NCBI GenBank assembly: GCA_022969175.1
Contig: JALJPB010000023.1
Coordinates: forward strand, 1-55,893
DNA length: 55,893 nt
Direction of reading: 5' to 3'
Origin: Colwellia sp.
Lineage (GTDB): Bacteria; Pseudomonadota; Gammaproteobacteria; Enterobacterales; Alteromonadaceae
The notes beneath the pieces were generated by a model that searched no databases, was not told the DNA's origin, and worked only from the letters and a program-made list of their open reading frames with translations. Positions within the stretch are counted from its first letter, which is position 1, and the number at the start of each line of letters is the position of its first letter. Made by a program: the position numbers and the translations under genes. Below are positions 17,189 through 25,264 of this stretch, in pieces.

Positions 17189-18544
17189 ATGAGTTTAACG
17201 ATACTGGTCATCGATGATATGGCTGATGTTCGTTTAAGTGCGAACTTTTTACTGAGTAATCAAAATTATAATGTCCTTGAGGCCGACTCGGTACTACGGG
17301 CACTTGACGTTATTAAAGAAAATAAGGTCGATCTGATTTTGTTGGACATGAATTACTCGTCTGATACAACATCAGGGCAAGAAGGCTTAAATTTTTTGAC
17401 TAAGTTGGCGAAATTCGATATTACCACTCCCGTTATTGCGATGACGGGTTGGTCAAGTATCGACTTGGCAGTAAAAGCCATGCAGCAAGGTGCCAGCGAC
17501 TTTATTGAAAAACCTTGGGACAACCAAAGATTATTGCAAATAATTAAGCAACAAATTCAGGTTACCGATTTAAAACAACAAAATCGCCGGCTACGCCAAC
17601 ATCAACAGGTAAAAACTACTGAAACTTTGGTATGGCAGTCAAAAGCGATGACAAAACTTATGGCAGAAATACATCGTATTGCTAAAACAGATGCGACCAT
17701 TTTATTAACCGGTGAAAATGGTACAGGTAAATCAAGTATCGCGACTTACATACATCAACTTTCAACACGTAGTCAACAAAGTATGGTAACGGTTAATATG
17801 GGGGCGATTCCAGAGTCCCTTTTTGAAAGTGAGTTATTTGGTCATAAAAAAGGCGCTTTTACCGACGCGAAAGAAACCCGTATAGGTCGTTTCGAAATGG
17901 CAAACGAGGGCACTCTTTTTCTTGATGAAATAGCTAATATACCTTTAGCACAACAAGCAAAGTTACTAAGAGTATTAGAATCGAATGAATATGAAATGGT
18001 TGGCTCTAGCATTACAGAACATACTAATGTGCGTTTGATTAGCGCTTCAAATGCCAGTTTTGACCAGTTAATTCAACAGGAAAAATTCAGAGCCGATTTG
18101 TTTTATCGTCTCAATACCATTGAAATACATATACCGTCTTTACGAGAACGCACAGAAGATATTTTACCGCTAGCAAAACATTTTGTTGAAAAACATGCAC
18201 AACGGTATGGGCAATCTAGTTTGACTTTAGCTGATGATGTTGCTGAAAAACTTAAATCTTATGATTGGCCCGGCAATATTAGAGAGCTAAGCCATGTTAT
18301 TGAAAGAGCGGTTTTATTTGCCGATGATAATATTATCACCTCACAATCGATTACCCTTAAAAAGCGTGTTGGACAAAACAGTGATAGTAAAATGCCCTTT
18401 ATGACCTTAGAGCAGGCAGAGCAGCAATTGTTATTACAAGCATTGAAAAAAACAGATGGACTAACGGTTGAAGCCGCTGAGCTGCTTGGTATCAGTAAAA
18501 GTGCTATTTATCGTCGAATGGAAAAGTATGACATTAAAAACTAA
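17189..18544 (+). CDS. Sigma-54-dependent response regulator (NtrC family)
   Basis: A 451-residue activator with three domains. The receiver has acidic pocket D9-D10, phospho-acceptor Asp53 and 'EKPWD' near the end. The AAA+ domain has Walker A 'GENGTGKSS', the sigma-54 contact loop 'KKGAFTDA' at residues 220-227 (GAFTDA instead of the usual GAFTGA), 'FLDEIANIPLAQQAKLLRVL' and 'FRADLFYRLNTIEIHIPSLR'. A Fis-type HTH ends the protein ('AAELLGISKSAIYRRMEKY'). It should bind upstream of the sigma-54 promoter at 12479 and activate the exporter and itself. The kinase gene overlaps its end by 17 bases. Confidence 0.95.
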   Translation: MSLTILVIDDMADVRLSANFLLSNQNYNVLEADSVLRALDVIKENKVDLILLDMNYSSDTTSGQEGLNFLTKLAKFDITTPVIAMTGWSSIDLAVKAMQQGASDFIEKPWDNQRLLQIIKQQIQVTDLKQQNRRLRQHQQVKTTETLVWQSKAMTKLMAEIHRIAKTDATILLTGENGTGKSSIATYIHQLSTRSQQSMVTVNMGAIPESLFESELFGHKKGAFTDAKETRIGRFEMANEGTLFLDEIANIPLAQQAKLLRVLESNEYEMVGSSITEHTNVRLISASNASFDQLIQQEKFRADLFYRLNTIEIHIPSLRERTEDILPLAKHFVEKHAQRYGQSSLTLADDVAEKLKSYDWPGNIRELSHVIERAVLFADDNIITSQSITLKKRVGQNSDSKMPFMTLEQAEQQLLLQALKKTDGLTVEAAELLGISKSAIYRRMEKYDIKN

Positions 18545-19850
18545 CGAGACAAGGTATAAAAGTCAGGCATTTGAAACCCAATTGAAACTTGCTATGGCAG
18601 TATGTTATGGACTTTTTCTTGGCTTAGTTTTATCGGTTATGTCGTTATTATCATTAACCGTGTTAATCCAGTGTACGGTAGTGACGGTAGTATTCATTCC
18701 CATTCTTTATGTTTTTTGGCGCTTTTATCAAAAAATAATCACCCCATTTTATAGCTTAACCAATCTTGTTGAAGCGGTGCGACTTGAAGATTACAGTTTA
18801 CGGATAAAAGATAACTATCACTCTGGAGTGTTGCATGATTTATCGCAAGAAATTAGTGCCTTGGCTGATGATTTACAACAGCGTAAACAGCTTTATGATC
18901 AACATACCTTGCTTATTTATCATCTTATTGAACAGTTAGAAACGCCGATTGCTATTTTTAATAATCAATTACAACTTAGCCATGCCAATGCCGCCTTTTC
19001 TCAATATATCGCGCAACCTTGGCAAACCAAGCGATTAACCTCTGGTGAAAAGTTAGGTTTAGTTTTTAAAGACGGTTGGCATTTTAAAGATGAAAATCAA
19101 AATAGTCGTTGGCAAATAAAGTACAGTGAATTTGTTGAGCATGAACAAACTTATCATTTAGTGATATTAACTAATGTTGAGAAACTTCTAAGGGCGAATC
19201 AACAAAAGTCGTGGCAACAAATTATTCGTGTATTGAGTCATGAAATTAGAAATTCGCTAACACCAATTAAATCATTAGCACAAACCTTGGCTAGTTTAGA
19301 GGCCGATGAGTCAAAATCAAAACAAGCACTGCAAGTGATTGTTGACCGCAGCAATTCATTACAAGAGTTTGTTAATCGTTATGGTGATATCAGCAAAAAC
19401 ATAGTGATAAATGAATCATGGTTTAATGCCTCAGAGCTTATTGATTCGATTATTAGTTTGTTCACACAAAGCGAAATTGTTATTGATAATCAGCTGGAAA
19501 AAATATGGGCGGATGAGGTATTGTTAAAACAGGTACTGATTAATTTAATCAAAAATGCAGTCGAAGCTTGTGAACAACAGTATGAGTCAATCATTCACTT
19601 AACTATTGTACCCCAACGCCATGGTGATGAAAAAAGTGTAGTGATTAAAGTGATAGATAATGGTCAAGGTATTGCTAATCCTGATAATTTATTTGTGCCT
19701 TTTTATACCACTAAAAAAGAGGGGCAGGGTATCGGACTTGGCTTAAGCCAAAATATTATTGAGCAACATGGTGGACGATTAACACTAGAAAACAATAAAA
19801 ACACACCGGGTGCTACTGCTCAAATTTATTTATTGCAACCATTAAGTTAA
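18528..19850 (+). CDS. Sensor histidine kinase partner of the NtrC-type regulator
   Basis: A 440-residue membrane kinase. Start ATG 18528 is preferred: GGAAAAG lies just upstream and only 17 bases overlap the regulator; an upstream in-frame ATG at 18468 would overlap 77 bases. Two adjacent helices (residues ~20-70) are separated by almost no periplasmic loop, so it likely senses within or near the membrane. A HAMP-like region follows, then a PAS-like segment ('LIEQLETPIAIFNNQLQLSH'), HisKA with His238 in 'LSHEIRNSLTP', and HATPase with 'NLIKNAVEAC', 'DNGQGIANP' and 'GQGIGLGLS'. This NtrB/NtrY-like arrangement fits phosphorylation of the adjacent regulator. Confidence 0.92.
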   Translation: MTLKTNETRYKSQAFETQLKLAMAVCYGLFLGLVLSVMSLLSLTVLIQCTVVTVVFIPILYVFWRFYQKIITPFYSLTNLVEAVRLEDYSLRIKDNYHSGVLHDLSQEISALADDLQQRKQLYDQHTLLIYHLIEQLETPIAIFNNQLQLSHANAAFSQYIAQPWQTKRLTSGEKLGLVFKDGWHFKDENQNSRWQIKYSEFVEHEQTYHLVILTNVEKLLRANQQKSWQQIIRVLSHEIRNSLTPIKSLAQTLASLEADESKSKQALQVIVDRSNSLQEFVNRYGDISKNIVINESWFNASELIDSIISLFTQSEIVIDNQLEKIWADEVLLKQVLINLIKNAVEACEQQYESIIHLTIVPQRHGDEKSVVIKVIDNGQGIANPDNLFVPFYTTKKEGQGIGLGLSQNIIEQHGGRLTLENNKNTPGATAQIYLLQPLS

Positions 19851-19867
19851 ACCACAACCTTATAGTT

Positions 19868-20068
19868 TTATTTGTCTTTAGTGAGCTGCTTAACTGCAAT
19901 AGGCATTACGATATAAGAAATAATCGGCACAATAATAGCGACTACTGCACATACTTGTAGCAACTTGTTTGCTGGTAGAAAAGGGGCGATCCATTCAGGA
20001 ATGAAATAGACTAGCGGCACAAGCGCAACATAATTAATGAGTGCGATTAGGTGTTTGTTAGGTTTCAT
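19868..20068 (-). CDS. Small two-helix membrane protein, hypothetical
   Basis: A 66-residue protein with two hydrophobic segments ('LIALINYVALVPLVYFIP' and 'VCAVVAIIVPIISYIVMPIA') and a basic tail 'KQLTKDK'. A clear AGAGG about 8 bases before ATG 20068 (read on the minus strand) supports translation. The first segment with 'PEWIAPFLPANK' between the helices recalls small inner-membrane proteins annotated as MFS-associated or hypothetical in Colwellia-type genomes. It is convergent with the kinase gene, 17 bases away, and downstream of the YcaC operon terminator, so it probably has its own promoter. Confidence 0.65.
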   Translation of the reverse strand: MKPNKHLIALINYVALVPLVYFIPEWIAPFLPANKLLQVCAVVAIIVPIISYIVMPIAVKQLTKDK

Positions 20069-20105
20069 TTAGTTTTCCTCTGCCGTTTTTCTTTGATGTT
20101 GCTAT

Positions 20106-20145
20106 AAAAACAATTGTGCAGAGTATTTAAATTACGATTCTGCAC
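20106..20145 (-). terminator. Rho-independent terminator of the pirin-hydrolase operon
   Basis: Arms GTGCAGA (20116-20122) and TCTGCAC (20139-20145) with a 16-base loop. On the minus strand the stem is followed by AATTG and five T (20110-20106). It lies 30 bases downstream of the YcaC-like gene. Confidence 0.6.
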
Positions 20146-20174
20146 TATTATCTGTCCCAAGTTCAGGTTATTTA

Positions 20175-20801
20175 TTAACTTTGCCCTTGGCTAGCTTGCA
20201 AATAACTGTTGTATACCCAGCGATAACTGGTGTGTTGACCTAAAATACCACCAAGCTCCATGCCTTTTTCACTGCGCCAGTCATCCATTACTTCAGCCAA
20301 AACAGATGCCCACGTTGCTACTTTTACCCCTGCTTGTGTCATACGATGAATAGAAGCTTGGGCAACGGCGTTGTTCCAAGTACCAGAAGCATCAACAACG
20401 GCATAAACATCGTAACCCTCGGCGACTGCTGAAATGGCAGGAAACATCAAACAGACATCAGTAACAATGCCAGCCATAATTATTTTTTTACGACCCGTAG
20501 CTTCAATGGCTTTTTTAAACTCTGGAGATTTCCAAGCATTTATTTCACCTGCTCGCTCTATTACTTCATCACCTAATATTTCAATGATTTCGGGCATTAT
20601 TGGACCATTTGGACCATCAGGCATACTAGCTGTAGTCACTGTCGGCATATCAACCGCTTTCGCCATAGCACATAATCCTTTGATGTTCTCAGTCATCAAG
20701 TGTGGGTCTTGATCTCTACAGCTCACTAATAGCCCAGTTTGATGATCAATCATCGCTAATACCGCATTATCAGTTGTCAGTGTTTCTGCAAATTTATTCA
20801 T
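20175..20801 (-). CDS. ycaC: YcaC-like isochorismatase-family hydrolase
   Basis: A 208-residue cysteine hydrolase, exactly the length of E. coli YcaC. Start ATG 20801 has CTGGAG (20808-20813) upstream on the minus strand; longer in-frame starts run into the pirin gene. Catalytic features: Asp19 in 'AMIDHQTGLL', a basic residue in 'ERAGEINAW', and nucleophile Cys117 in 'MAGIVTDVC'. 'DGPNGPIMPEI' and 'DASGTWN' are also YcaC-like. The physiological substrate of YcaC proteins is unknown. It follows the pirin gene by 34 bases in one operon; this pair is common beside a LysR gene, as here. Confidence 0.9.
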   Translation of the reverse strand: MNKFAETLTTDNAVLAMIDHQTGLLVSCRDQDPHLMTENIKGLCAMAKAVDMPTVTTASMPDGPNGPIMPEIIEILGDEVIERAGEINAWKSPEFKKAIEATGRKKIIMAGIVTDVCLMFPAISAVAEGYDVYAVVDASGTWNNAVAQASIHRMTQAGVKVATWASVLAEVMDDWRSEKGMELGGILGQHTSYRWVYNSYLQASQGQS

Positions 20802-20835
20802 TGTTTTCTCCAGTATTCGTTTATTGTATTTTGTT

Positions 20836-21537
20836 TTAAAAAGTATTTTGTAAAAGCTCACTAACTACCACTATCTCGACATCACTTGTACTTGTTATTT
20901 CAGTTTTATAGCTACGAATTAAGTCGCCATCTTGTGCATCAAAACTATTATTTTCATCTGAAAACGTTGCACTGCCGTGGCTAACATAAGCTAAAATCTC
21001 TTGTTCAAAGCTAATGCTTTCGCCTGCGGGTAAACGCACAATATCTATGACTGTTTTACTATCAAAGGTTTTACTCTGATCTTTATTACCACCATAAATA
21101 CGAGTAACGCCTTTTGATTTTAGCGTGTAATGTTTATAACCAGCTGGCTGTTCTGACTCATCTGGTAATACCCATAACTGAAGCATGCGGTTTTTAGTAT
21201 TGTCAGGGTTTACCTCGTTATGAGAAAAACCTTCACCGCCGGCACGTTGAACTTGTGCATCACCAGCTATTAAGCTCTTTCCATGCTCTAAAGAGCCTTC
21301 GTGACTGACACGTCCATCCATCATGATAGAAATAACATCGATCTCTTTATGGGGATGCAAACGTGTTTCGCCATGAGCATTAAATTGTGCATCGGCAAGG
21401 TAAACAAAGTTACCAATGCCATCAAAAGTGTTTGGCGCTTTATGGCTGCCAAAAACGCGACGGTCAGTTACTAAGCGATGTTCGGTCAAACCGGCAAAGC
21501 CGCCTAAAGGTAATGATTTTTTGGTAAGTACTTGCAT
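20836..21537 (-). CDS. Pirin family protein (bicupin, YhhW/quercetinase-like)
   Basis: A 233-residue cytosolic bicupin. The metal-binding N-terminal cupin shows 'GETRLHPHKEIDVISIMMDG' with the His-x-His...Glu/His ligands, and 'GEGFSHNEVNPDNTKNRMLQ' supplies the remaining residues. 'RMLQLWVLPDESEQPAGY' is a pirin signature. E. coli YhhW of similar length (231) has quercetin 2,3-dioxygenase activity in vitro. A GGAG ribosome site precedes ATG 21537. It is the first gene of the pirin-YcaC operon and is divergent from the LysR gene, which is probably its regulator. Confidence 0.9.
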   Translation of the reverse strand: MQVLTKKSLPLGGFAGLTEHRLVTDRRVFGSHKAPNTFDGIGNFVYLADAQFNAHGETRLHPHKEIDVISIMMDGRVSHEGSLEHGKSLIAGDAQVQRAGGEGFSHNEVNPDNTKNRMLQLWVLPDESEQPAGYKHYTLKSKGVTRIYGGNKDQSKTFDSKTVIDIVRLPAGESISFEQEILAYVSHGSATFSDENNSFDAQDGDLIRSYKTEITSTSDVEIVVVSELLQNTF

Positions 21538-21570
21538 GGTGTTCTCCAGTTATTAATTTCTGTTTTACTA

Positions 21571-21603
21571 TTTGTTTCGTTCTTTGTTTCGTTCTTTGTT
21601 TCG
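21571..21603. repeat. 12-bp tandem repeat in the pirin/LysR divergent promoter
   Basis: TTTGTTTCGTTC occurs at 21571-21582 and 21583-21594, then a partial copy TTTGTTTCG at 21595-21603. It lies between the pirin start (21537) and the LysR start (21701), where promoters and LysR-type operator half sites are expected, so copy number could change spacing of promoter elements. Confidence 0.8.
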
Positions 21604-21700
21604 ATAAGGTTATATTACGCCCTTGCTATTGTTTGATAAATATTGGTTTGTTGTTATGATAATCTCATATTCAACAACAATTGATTTGAAGAGCGCCAAA

Positions 21701-22615
21701 ATGGAACATGATTTAAATGACATGATGGTTTTTCTCGCCGTTGTCGAAACGGGCAGCTTTACCCTCGCCGCAGACCGGCTTGGCATTCCTAAAGCGAATG
21801 TCAGTCGTAAAGTTTCAAGATTAGAGCAGCAGTTGGGCATTACCTTATTAGAGCGCTCAACTCGTTCGCAGCATTTAACGGAAGTTGGCAAACGATACTT
21901 AGTTCATTGTAAACGTATTCATGAAGAGCTGGATTTAGCCACAGCATCAGTTTCTGAATTACTGCACAGTTACAAAGGTGACTTAAAAGTAGGAGCCTCG
22001 GTTAGTACTGGCCAATTAATATTAAAACCAGCTCTAGCTAAATTTATGAATCAATACCCTGAAATGAGAGTGCAACTTAATCTACTCAACAGACGGGTTG
22101 ATTTTATTGAGGAAGGTTATGATGTGGTGATTCGTATTGGCCAATTAGAAGATTCAATGTTGATTGCTAAAAAACTCGGCACGGTTTGTCGACGATTATT
22201 TGTCAGTCCTAGTTATCTCGCTGAACATGGAAACCCAGAATCAGTACAGCAGTTAATGGATCATCAATTACTGATAATGAATCCAGTGAATAACGATTTA
22301 AAACTTAACTTGGTCTCAACATCTAATGAAAAATTCACCTTAAACTGTAAACCAAGACTCATGGTTGATGATTTCTCTATACTTAAACAATCAATTATAG
22401 ACGGTTTAGGTATTGCGGTGTTGCCTGACTATATGTGCCATGACGAGGTAGCAGCAGGAAGGTTAGTGAAAACATTACCTAACTGGGGCATGTCGAATGT
22501 TGATATCTATGCGCTTTACCCTCGAAACCGAGCAAAAATTCCTAAGGTGAAAGCGTTTTTAACTTTTGTTACTGAGTTATACCGTGACGTACTAAAAAGC
22601 AAAGCGATACTTTAG
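21701..22615 (+). CDS. LysR family transcriptional regulator
   Basis: A 304-residue regulator. Start ATG 21701 gives the standard LysR N-terminus ('MEHDLNDMMVFLAVVETGSF'); upstream in-frame starts add an unlikely extension through the promoter. The winged HTH is 'LAADRLGIPKANVSRKVSRL' followed by 'QQLGITLLERSTR'. The effector domain shows 'YDVVIRIGQLEDSMLIAKKL' and 'DGLGIAVLPDYM', typical of the LTTR group (often PBP2_CrgA-like) that controls quinone/aldehyde-responsive oxidoreductases. It is divergent from pirin-YcaC and likely controls them. Confidence 0.92.
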   Translation: MEHDLNDMMVFLAVVETGSFTLAADRLGIPKANVSRKVSRLEQQLGITLLERSTRSQHLTEVGKRYLVHCKRIHEELDLATASVSELLHSYKGDLKVGASVSTGQLILKPALAKFMNQYPEMRVQLNLLNRRVDFIEEGYDVVIRIGQLEDSMLIAKKLGTVCRRLFVSPSYLAEHGNPESVQQLMDHQLLIMNPVNNDLKLNLVSTSNEKFTLNCKPRLMVDDFSILKQSIIDGLGIAVLPDYMCHDEVAAGRLVKTLPNWGMSNVDIYALYPRNRAKIPKVKAFLTFVTELYRDVLKSKAIL

Positions 22616-22629
22616 CTGGTGGTCACAAC

Positions 22630-22986
22630 TTACGAAGGACGAAATATATCGATATTTAATTCAACACCACTGCCCAACCAATATGCAAACTCAGTATGAT
22701 CTTGCAGGTTGTCACCTGTTAATGCATGTACTAATACACTTAATCCTTGACGATTTTCATCAAGCCATGGAATAAACTGTTCAAAATCAGTTGATGAAAA
22801 GGTTATTTGGCAACTCCACTTGGGGTGAGGACCGATGGGCTTTTGATGCACCCTACCAACTTGTAAAGTAAATAAATCATTTGCCTGTTGACATAAAACC
22901 CTAGCAAATTCTAAAGTTTCTTGTTCAAAATAAACATGGGCATGGTAATTGTCATGAATATTAACCGGAGATTTAAGTTTGTTCAT
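22630..22986 (-). CDS. DOPA 4,5-dioxygenase family protein
   Basis: A 118-residue single-domain protein of the DOPA_dioxygen family. The metal-ligand motifs are 'DNYHAHVYF' (His-x-His) near the N-terminus and 'GPHPKWSCQITFS' with 'HALTGDNLQDHTEFAYWLG' further on. Fungal members cleave DOPA extradiol-wise; bacterial members are small and their catechol substrate is not established. AAGGAAAT precedes ATG 22986. It is last in a minus-strand row with the AzoR-like and SDR genes (gaps 109 and 89 bases) under likely TetR control. Confidence 0.88.
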   Translation of the reverse strand: MNKLKSPVNIHDNYHAHVYFEQETLEFARVLCQQANDLFTLQVGRVHQKPIGPHPKWSCQITFSSTDFEQFIPWLDENRQGLSVLVHALTGDNLQDHTEFAYWLGSGVELNIDIFRPS

Positions 22987-23095
22987 TTAGTTATTTCCTT
23001 CTGCCATTATTTCTTAACCCTATGAAACATGACGGGTAAATTGTTAACCTATGCCGCGCTAACGAGTTAAACTTGCTATACATAATGTTTAATAT

Positions 23096-23692
23096 TCAAA
23101 TACCAGCAATAAATTCATCTACGCGCGCTAAAATTTTTGATTCATCTTGGCCTAGGCCGCTACTGTCGATAAATGTGATATCGGTAATGCCAATAAAATT
23201 CAAAACATGTTGTAAATAATCGGTTATAAAATCAAGTTCAGTGCCTAATTTAGTACCACCAGAGGTAATAACAATATATGCCTTTTTATTATTCACCAAA
23301 CCTACTGGCCCATTATCAGTGTATTGAAAGGTCAATTTAGATCTCACAATTTGATCAATCCAGGCTTTAAAAGCTGCAGGTAAACCAAAGTTATAAATAG
23401 GCAGGCCAATAACAATTAGGTCTGCATTGTTAAGTTCATCAACTAACATATTCGACGTTGCTAGGTAATTATTTTGCTTAGCAGTTCGTTTATCTGCAGC
23501 AGTAAAGTTAGCTTTTATCCAGTTTTCATCAATTAAAGGCATACCTTCTGCCAAGTCTCTGATGGTTACTTTACTCGTTTGTTCACTGTTATGTTTATCA
23601 GTGAGTTGCTTAATTAATTTGTCTGATAGCCCCCGGCTATAAGAGCCTGTTTTTCTCATGCTTGCGTCTAGCCTTAAAATATTTTTAGCCAT
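23096..23692 (-). CDS. azoR: FMN-dependent NADH:quinone oxidoreductase/azoreductase, AzoR-like
   Basis: A 198-residue flavodoxin-fold protein. Start ATG 23692 gives the typical 'MAKNILRLDASMRKTGSYSR' phosphate-loop opening; 17 more upstream codons are open but not needed. Other family segments are 'LIVIGLPIYNFGLPAAFKAW' and 'KAYIVITSGGTKLGTELDF' with 'YLQHVLNFIGI'. AzoR reduces quinones and azo compounds with two electrons and is linked to thiol/electrophile stress. It lies between the DOPA-dioxygenase and SDR genes. Confidence 0.9.
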   Translation of the reverse strand: MAKNILRLDASMRKTGSYSRGLSDKLIKQLTDKHNSEQTSKVTIRDLAEGMPLIDENWIKANFTAADKRTAKQNNYLATSNMLVDELNNADLIVIGLPIYNFGLPAAFKAWIDQIVRSKLTFQYTDNGPVGLVNNKKAYIVITSGGTKLGTELDFITDYLQHVLNFIGITDITFIDSSGLGQDESKILARVDEFIAGI

Positions 23693-23781
23693 GTTCTTCT
23701 CTTTTGCACTATTGATAAACTGTTTAGTCACATAAAGACCCACTGTTTAAGTTAAATAAGTAGGTCTTTACTTTGATTACC

Positions 23782-24537
23782 TTAAGATAAAATAGGGTTT
23801 ATATTAATGCCGCCATCTATATTATATTCTCCACCAGTAATGAATGAAGCGTCATCAGATGCTAAGAAGGTAACGAGTTTTGCAATATCTTTAGGTTGTC
23901 CAAAACGTTTTAACGGAATTCTATTTTGCATCGCCGCTGCAAACTCATTTAATTGATTTTCTGGCATACCCGTTTTAGCAAAAATAGGGGTAGATACTGG
24001 ACCGGGGTTAACAGAATTCACCCGTATTTTTCGTACCGAAAGTTCAGAGGCAGCTGTTCTTGTATATGAATTTAGCGCCGCTTTAGAGGCTGCATAAATA
24101 GCAGTATTTGGCATACCGGTATAAGCATTAATAGACGAAAGGTTAATTATAGAGCCACCATCGTTAATAATAGGTAAAAATTTTTCAGTGGTAAAAACTG
24201 CGCCTTTGAAGTTAATTCCCATCTGAGTATCAAACATCTCTTCTGTAGTTTGGCCTACTGGCGCTGGACTGAATATACCGGCATTAACAAATAAGACGTC
24301 GATATTGCCAAAGTCATTTTTTACTTGGTCGACAAGTTTATCAATAGCAGATAAATCAATAACATCAGCAACGATTCCTGTAATACCTAATTCTGCCGCC
24401 GCAGTCATTACCCGATCAACAGACCTACCTGTGATAATCACACGGGCACCAGCCTCTTTAAAATATTTTGCCGTTTCATAACCAATACCACTATTGCCAC
24501 CCGTTACTACTGCTACTTTTCCTGTTAAATCATTCAT
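23782..24537 (-). CDS. SDR family oxidoreductase
   Basis: A 251-residue classical short-chain dehydrogenase. Start ATG 24537 ('MNDLTGKVAVVTGGNSGIGY') puts the TGxxxGIG cofactor motif at the usual place; a longer open frame upstream crosses the operators and is rejected. Further motifs: 'LFVNAGIF' (NAG), the catalytic Ser in 'IINLSSINAYTG', 'YAASKAAL' (YxxxK) and 'VNPGPVSTPIF'. 'Arg in ITGRSVD' after the second strand suggests NADP(H). AAAGGAAATATACC precedes the start. It is the first gene of the row SDR-azoR-DOPA dioxygenase and is divergent from the TetR gene. Confidence 0.93.
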   Translation of the reverse strand: MNDLTGKVAVVTGGNSGIGYETAKYFKEAGARVIITGRSVDRVMTAAAELGITGIVADVIDLSAIDKLVDQVKNDFGNIDVLFVNAGIFSPAPVGQTTEEMFDTQMGINFKGAVFTTEKFLPIINDGGSIINLSSINAYTGMPNTAIYAASKAALNSYTRTAASELSVRKIRVNSVNPGPVSTPIFAKTGMPENQLNEFAAAMQNRIPLKRFGQPKDIAKLVTFLASDDASFITGGEYNIDGGININPILS

Positions 24538-24575
24538 TGGTATATTTCCTTTAAAATTAATATTTAAATAATTCT

Positions 24576-24589
24576 GTACCGTTCGGTAC
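24576..24589. promoter_or_regulatory. TetR-type operator 1
   Basis: GTACCGTTCGGTAC, a 14-bp dyad (GTACCG-TT-CGGTAC) in the divergent SDR/TetR spacer. Its core ACCGTTCGGT is the reverse complement of the core at 24607-24616. Likely bound by the adjacent TetR protein. Confidence 0.75.
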
Positions 24590-24606
24590 TGATGTTGACA
24601 ATCTAT

Positions 24607-24616
24607 ACCGAACGGT
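24607..24616. promoter_or_regulatory. TetR-type operator 2
   Basis: ACCGAACGGT, the reverse complement of the core of operator 1. The two dyad centres are 29 bp apart (close to three helical turns), so two dimers could bind on one face of the DNA and shut both divergent promoters. Confidence 0.7.
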
Positions 24617-24657
24617 TCACAATTGCAAGAGTAAGTTTTATAAAATAAGGCAAAACA

Positions 24658-25254
24658 ATGACAGCAGGCCGTCATCGCAGCTTTGATAAAAGCAATGCAC
24701 TTGAAAAAGCCATGCAGGTATTTTGGCAAAATGGATACCCGGGCACCTCGTTAACAGATCTAACGAATGTAATGGGCATTAATAAATCGAGTCTTTATGC
24801 TGCTTTTGGTAATAAAGAAAAATTATTTGATCAAGCTATTGAATTTTATTTGCATAAACATGGCGTAGTACATTCAGCTGAGCTTTTTAAAGCAGAACTA
24901 AGCCTAAAGCAACGTATCAGAAATTACTTACTCTCGATTGCTAAGATGCTAGCAAACCCAGATTTACCTAAGGGTTGTTTCATTTGTCATGCTACTTCTG
25001 AAATCGCTGGCTCTTGTTTACCTGAGAATTCAGCAGCAAATATTAATGGTATTAATAAACAAACATTGCTGACATTAACTGAATTTTTTGAGAAGGAGCA
25101 ACAAGTAGGGAACTTGATTAAAGGTAACTCGCCAAAGACTTTAGCGAACTATCTATTAACACTGCAATTCGGCTTAGCTATTTCAGCGAGAAATGGCAGC
25201 ACTGTGGATGAGCTTCAAGAGATCATAAACTTCGCTACTGGTCAGTTTCATTAA
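24658..25254 (+). CDS. TetR/AcrR family transcriptional regulator
   Basis: A 198-residue repressor. The N-terminal HTH is 'ALEKAMQVFWQNGYPGTSLT', 'DLTNVMGINKSSLYAAFGNK', then 'EKLFDQAIEFY'. This opening (G-R-H-R-S-F-D) and the C-terminal region 'GCFICHATSEIAG' with Cys residues resemble the AcuR/NemR/YxaF-type group that senses electrophiles or quinones; the two Cys in 'GCFIC' could be sensory. It is divergent from SDR-azoR-DOPA dioxygenase with two palindromic operators in the spacer. ATAAGGCAAAACA precedes the ATG. Confidence 0.92.
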   Translation: MTAGRHRSFDKSNALEKAMQVFWQNGYPGTSLTDLTNVMGINKSSLYAAFGNKEKLFDQAIEFYLHKHGVVHSAELFKAELSLKQRIRNYLLSIAKMLANPDLPKGCFICHATSEIAGSCLPENSAANINGINKQTLLTLTEFFEKEQQVGNLIKGNSPKTLANYLLTLQFGLAISARNGSTVDELQEIINFATGQFH

Positions 25255-25264
25255 TTGTACTCTA

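Noticed and set aside
18468..18527. Earlier ATG for the NtrB-like kinase
   Set aside because: It would overlap the regulator's HTH-coding end by 77 bases and adds residues without family similarity.
24538..24729. N-terminal extension of the SDR protein
   Set aside because: It crosses both operators and the TetR start; the Rossmann fold begins at 24537.
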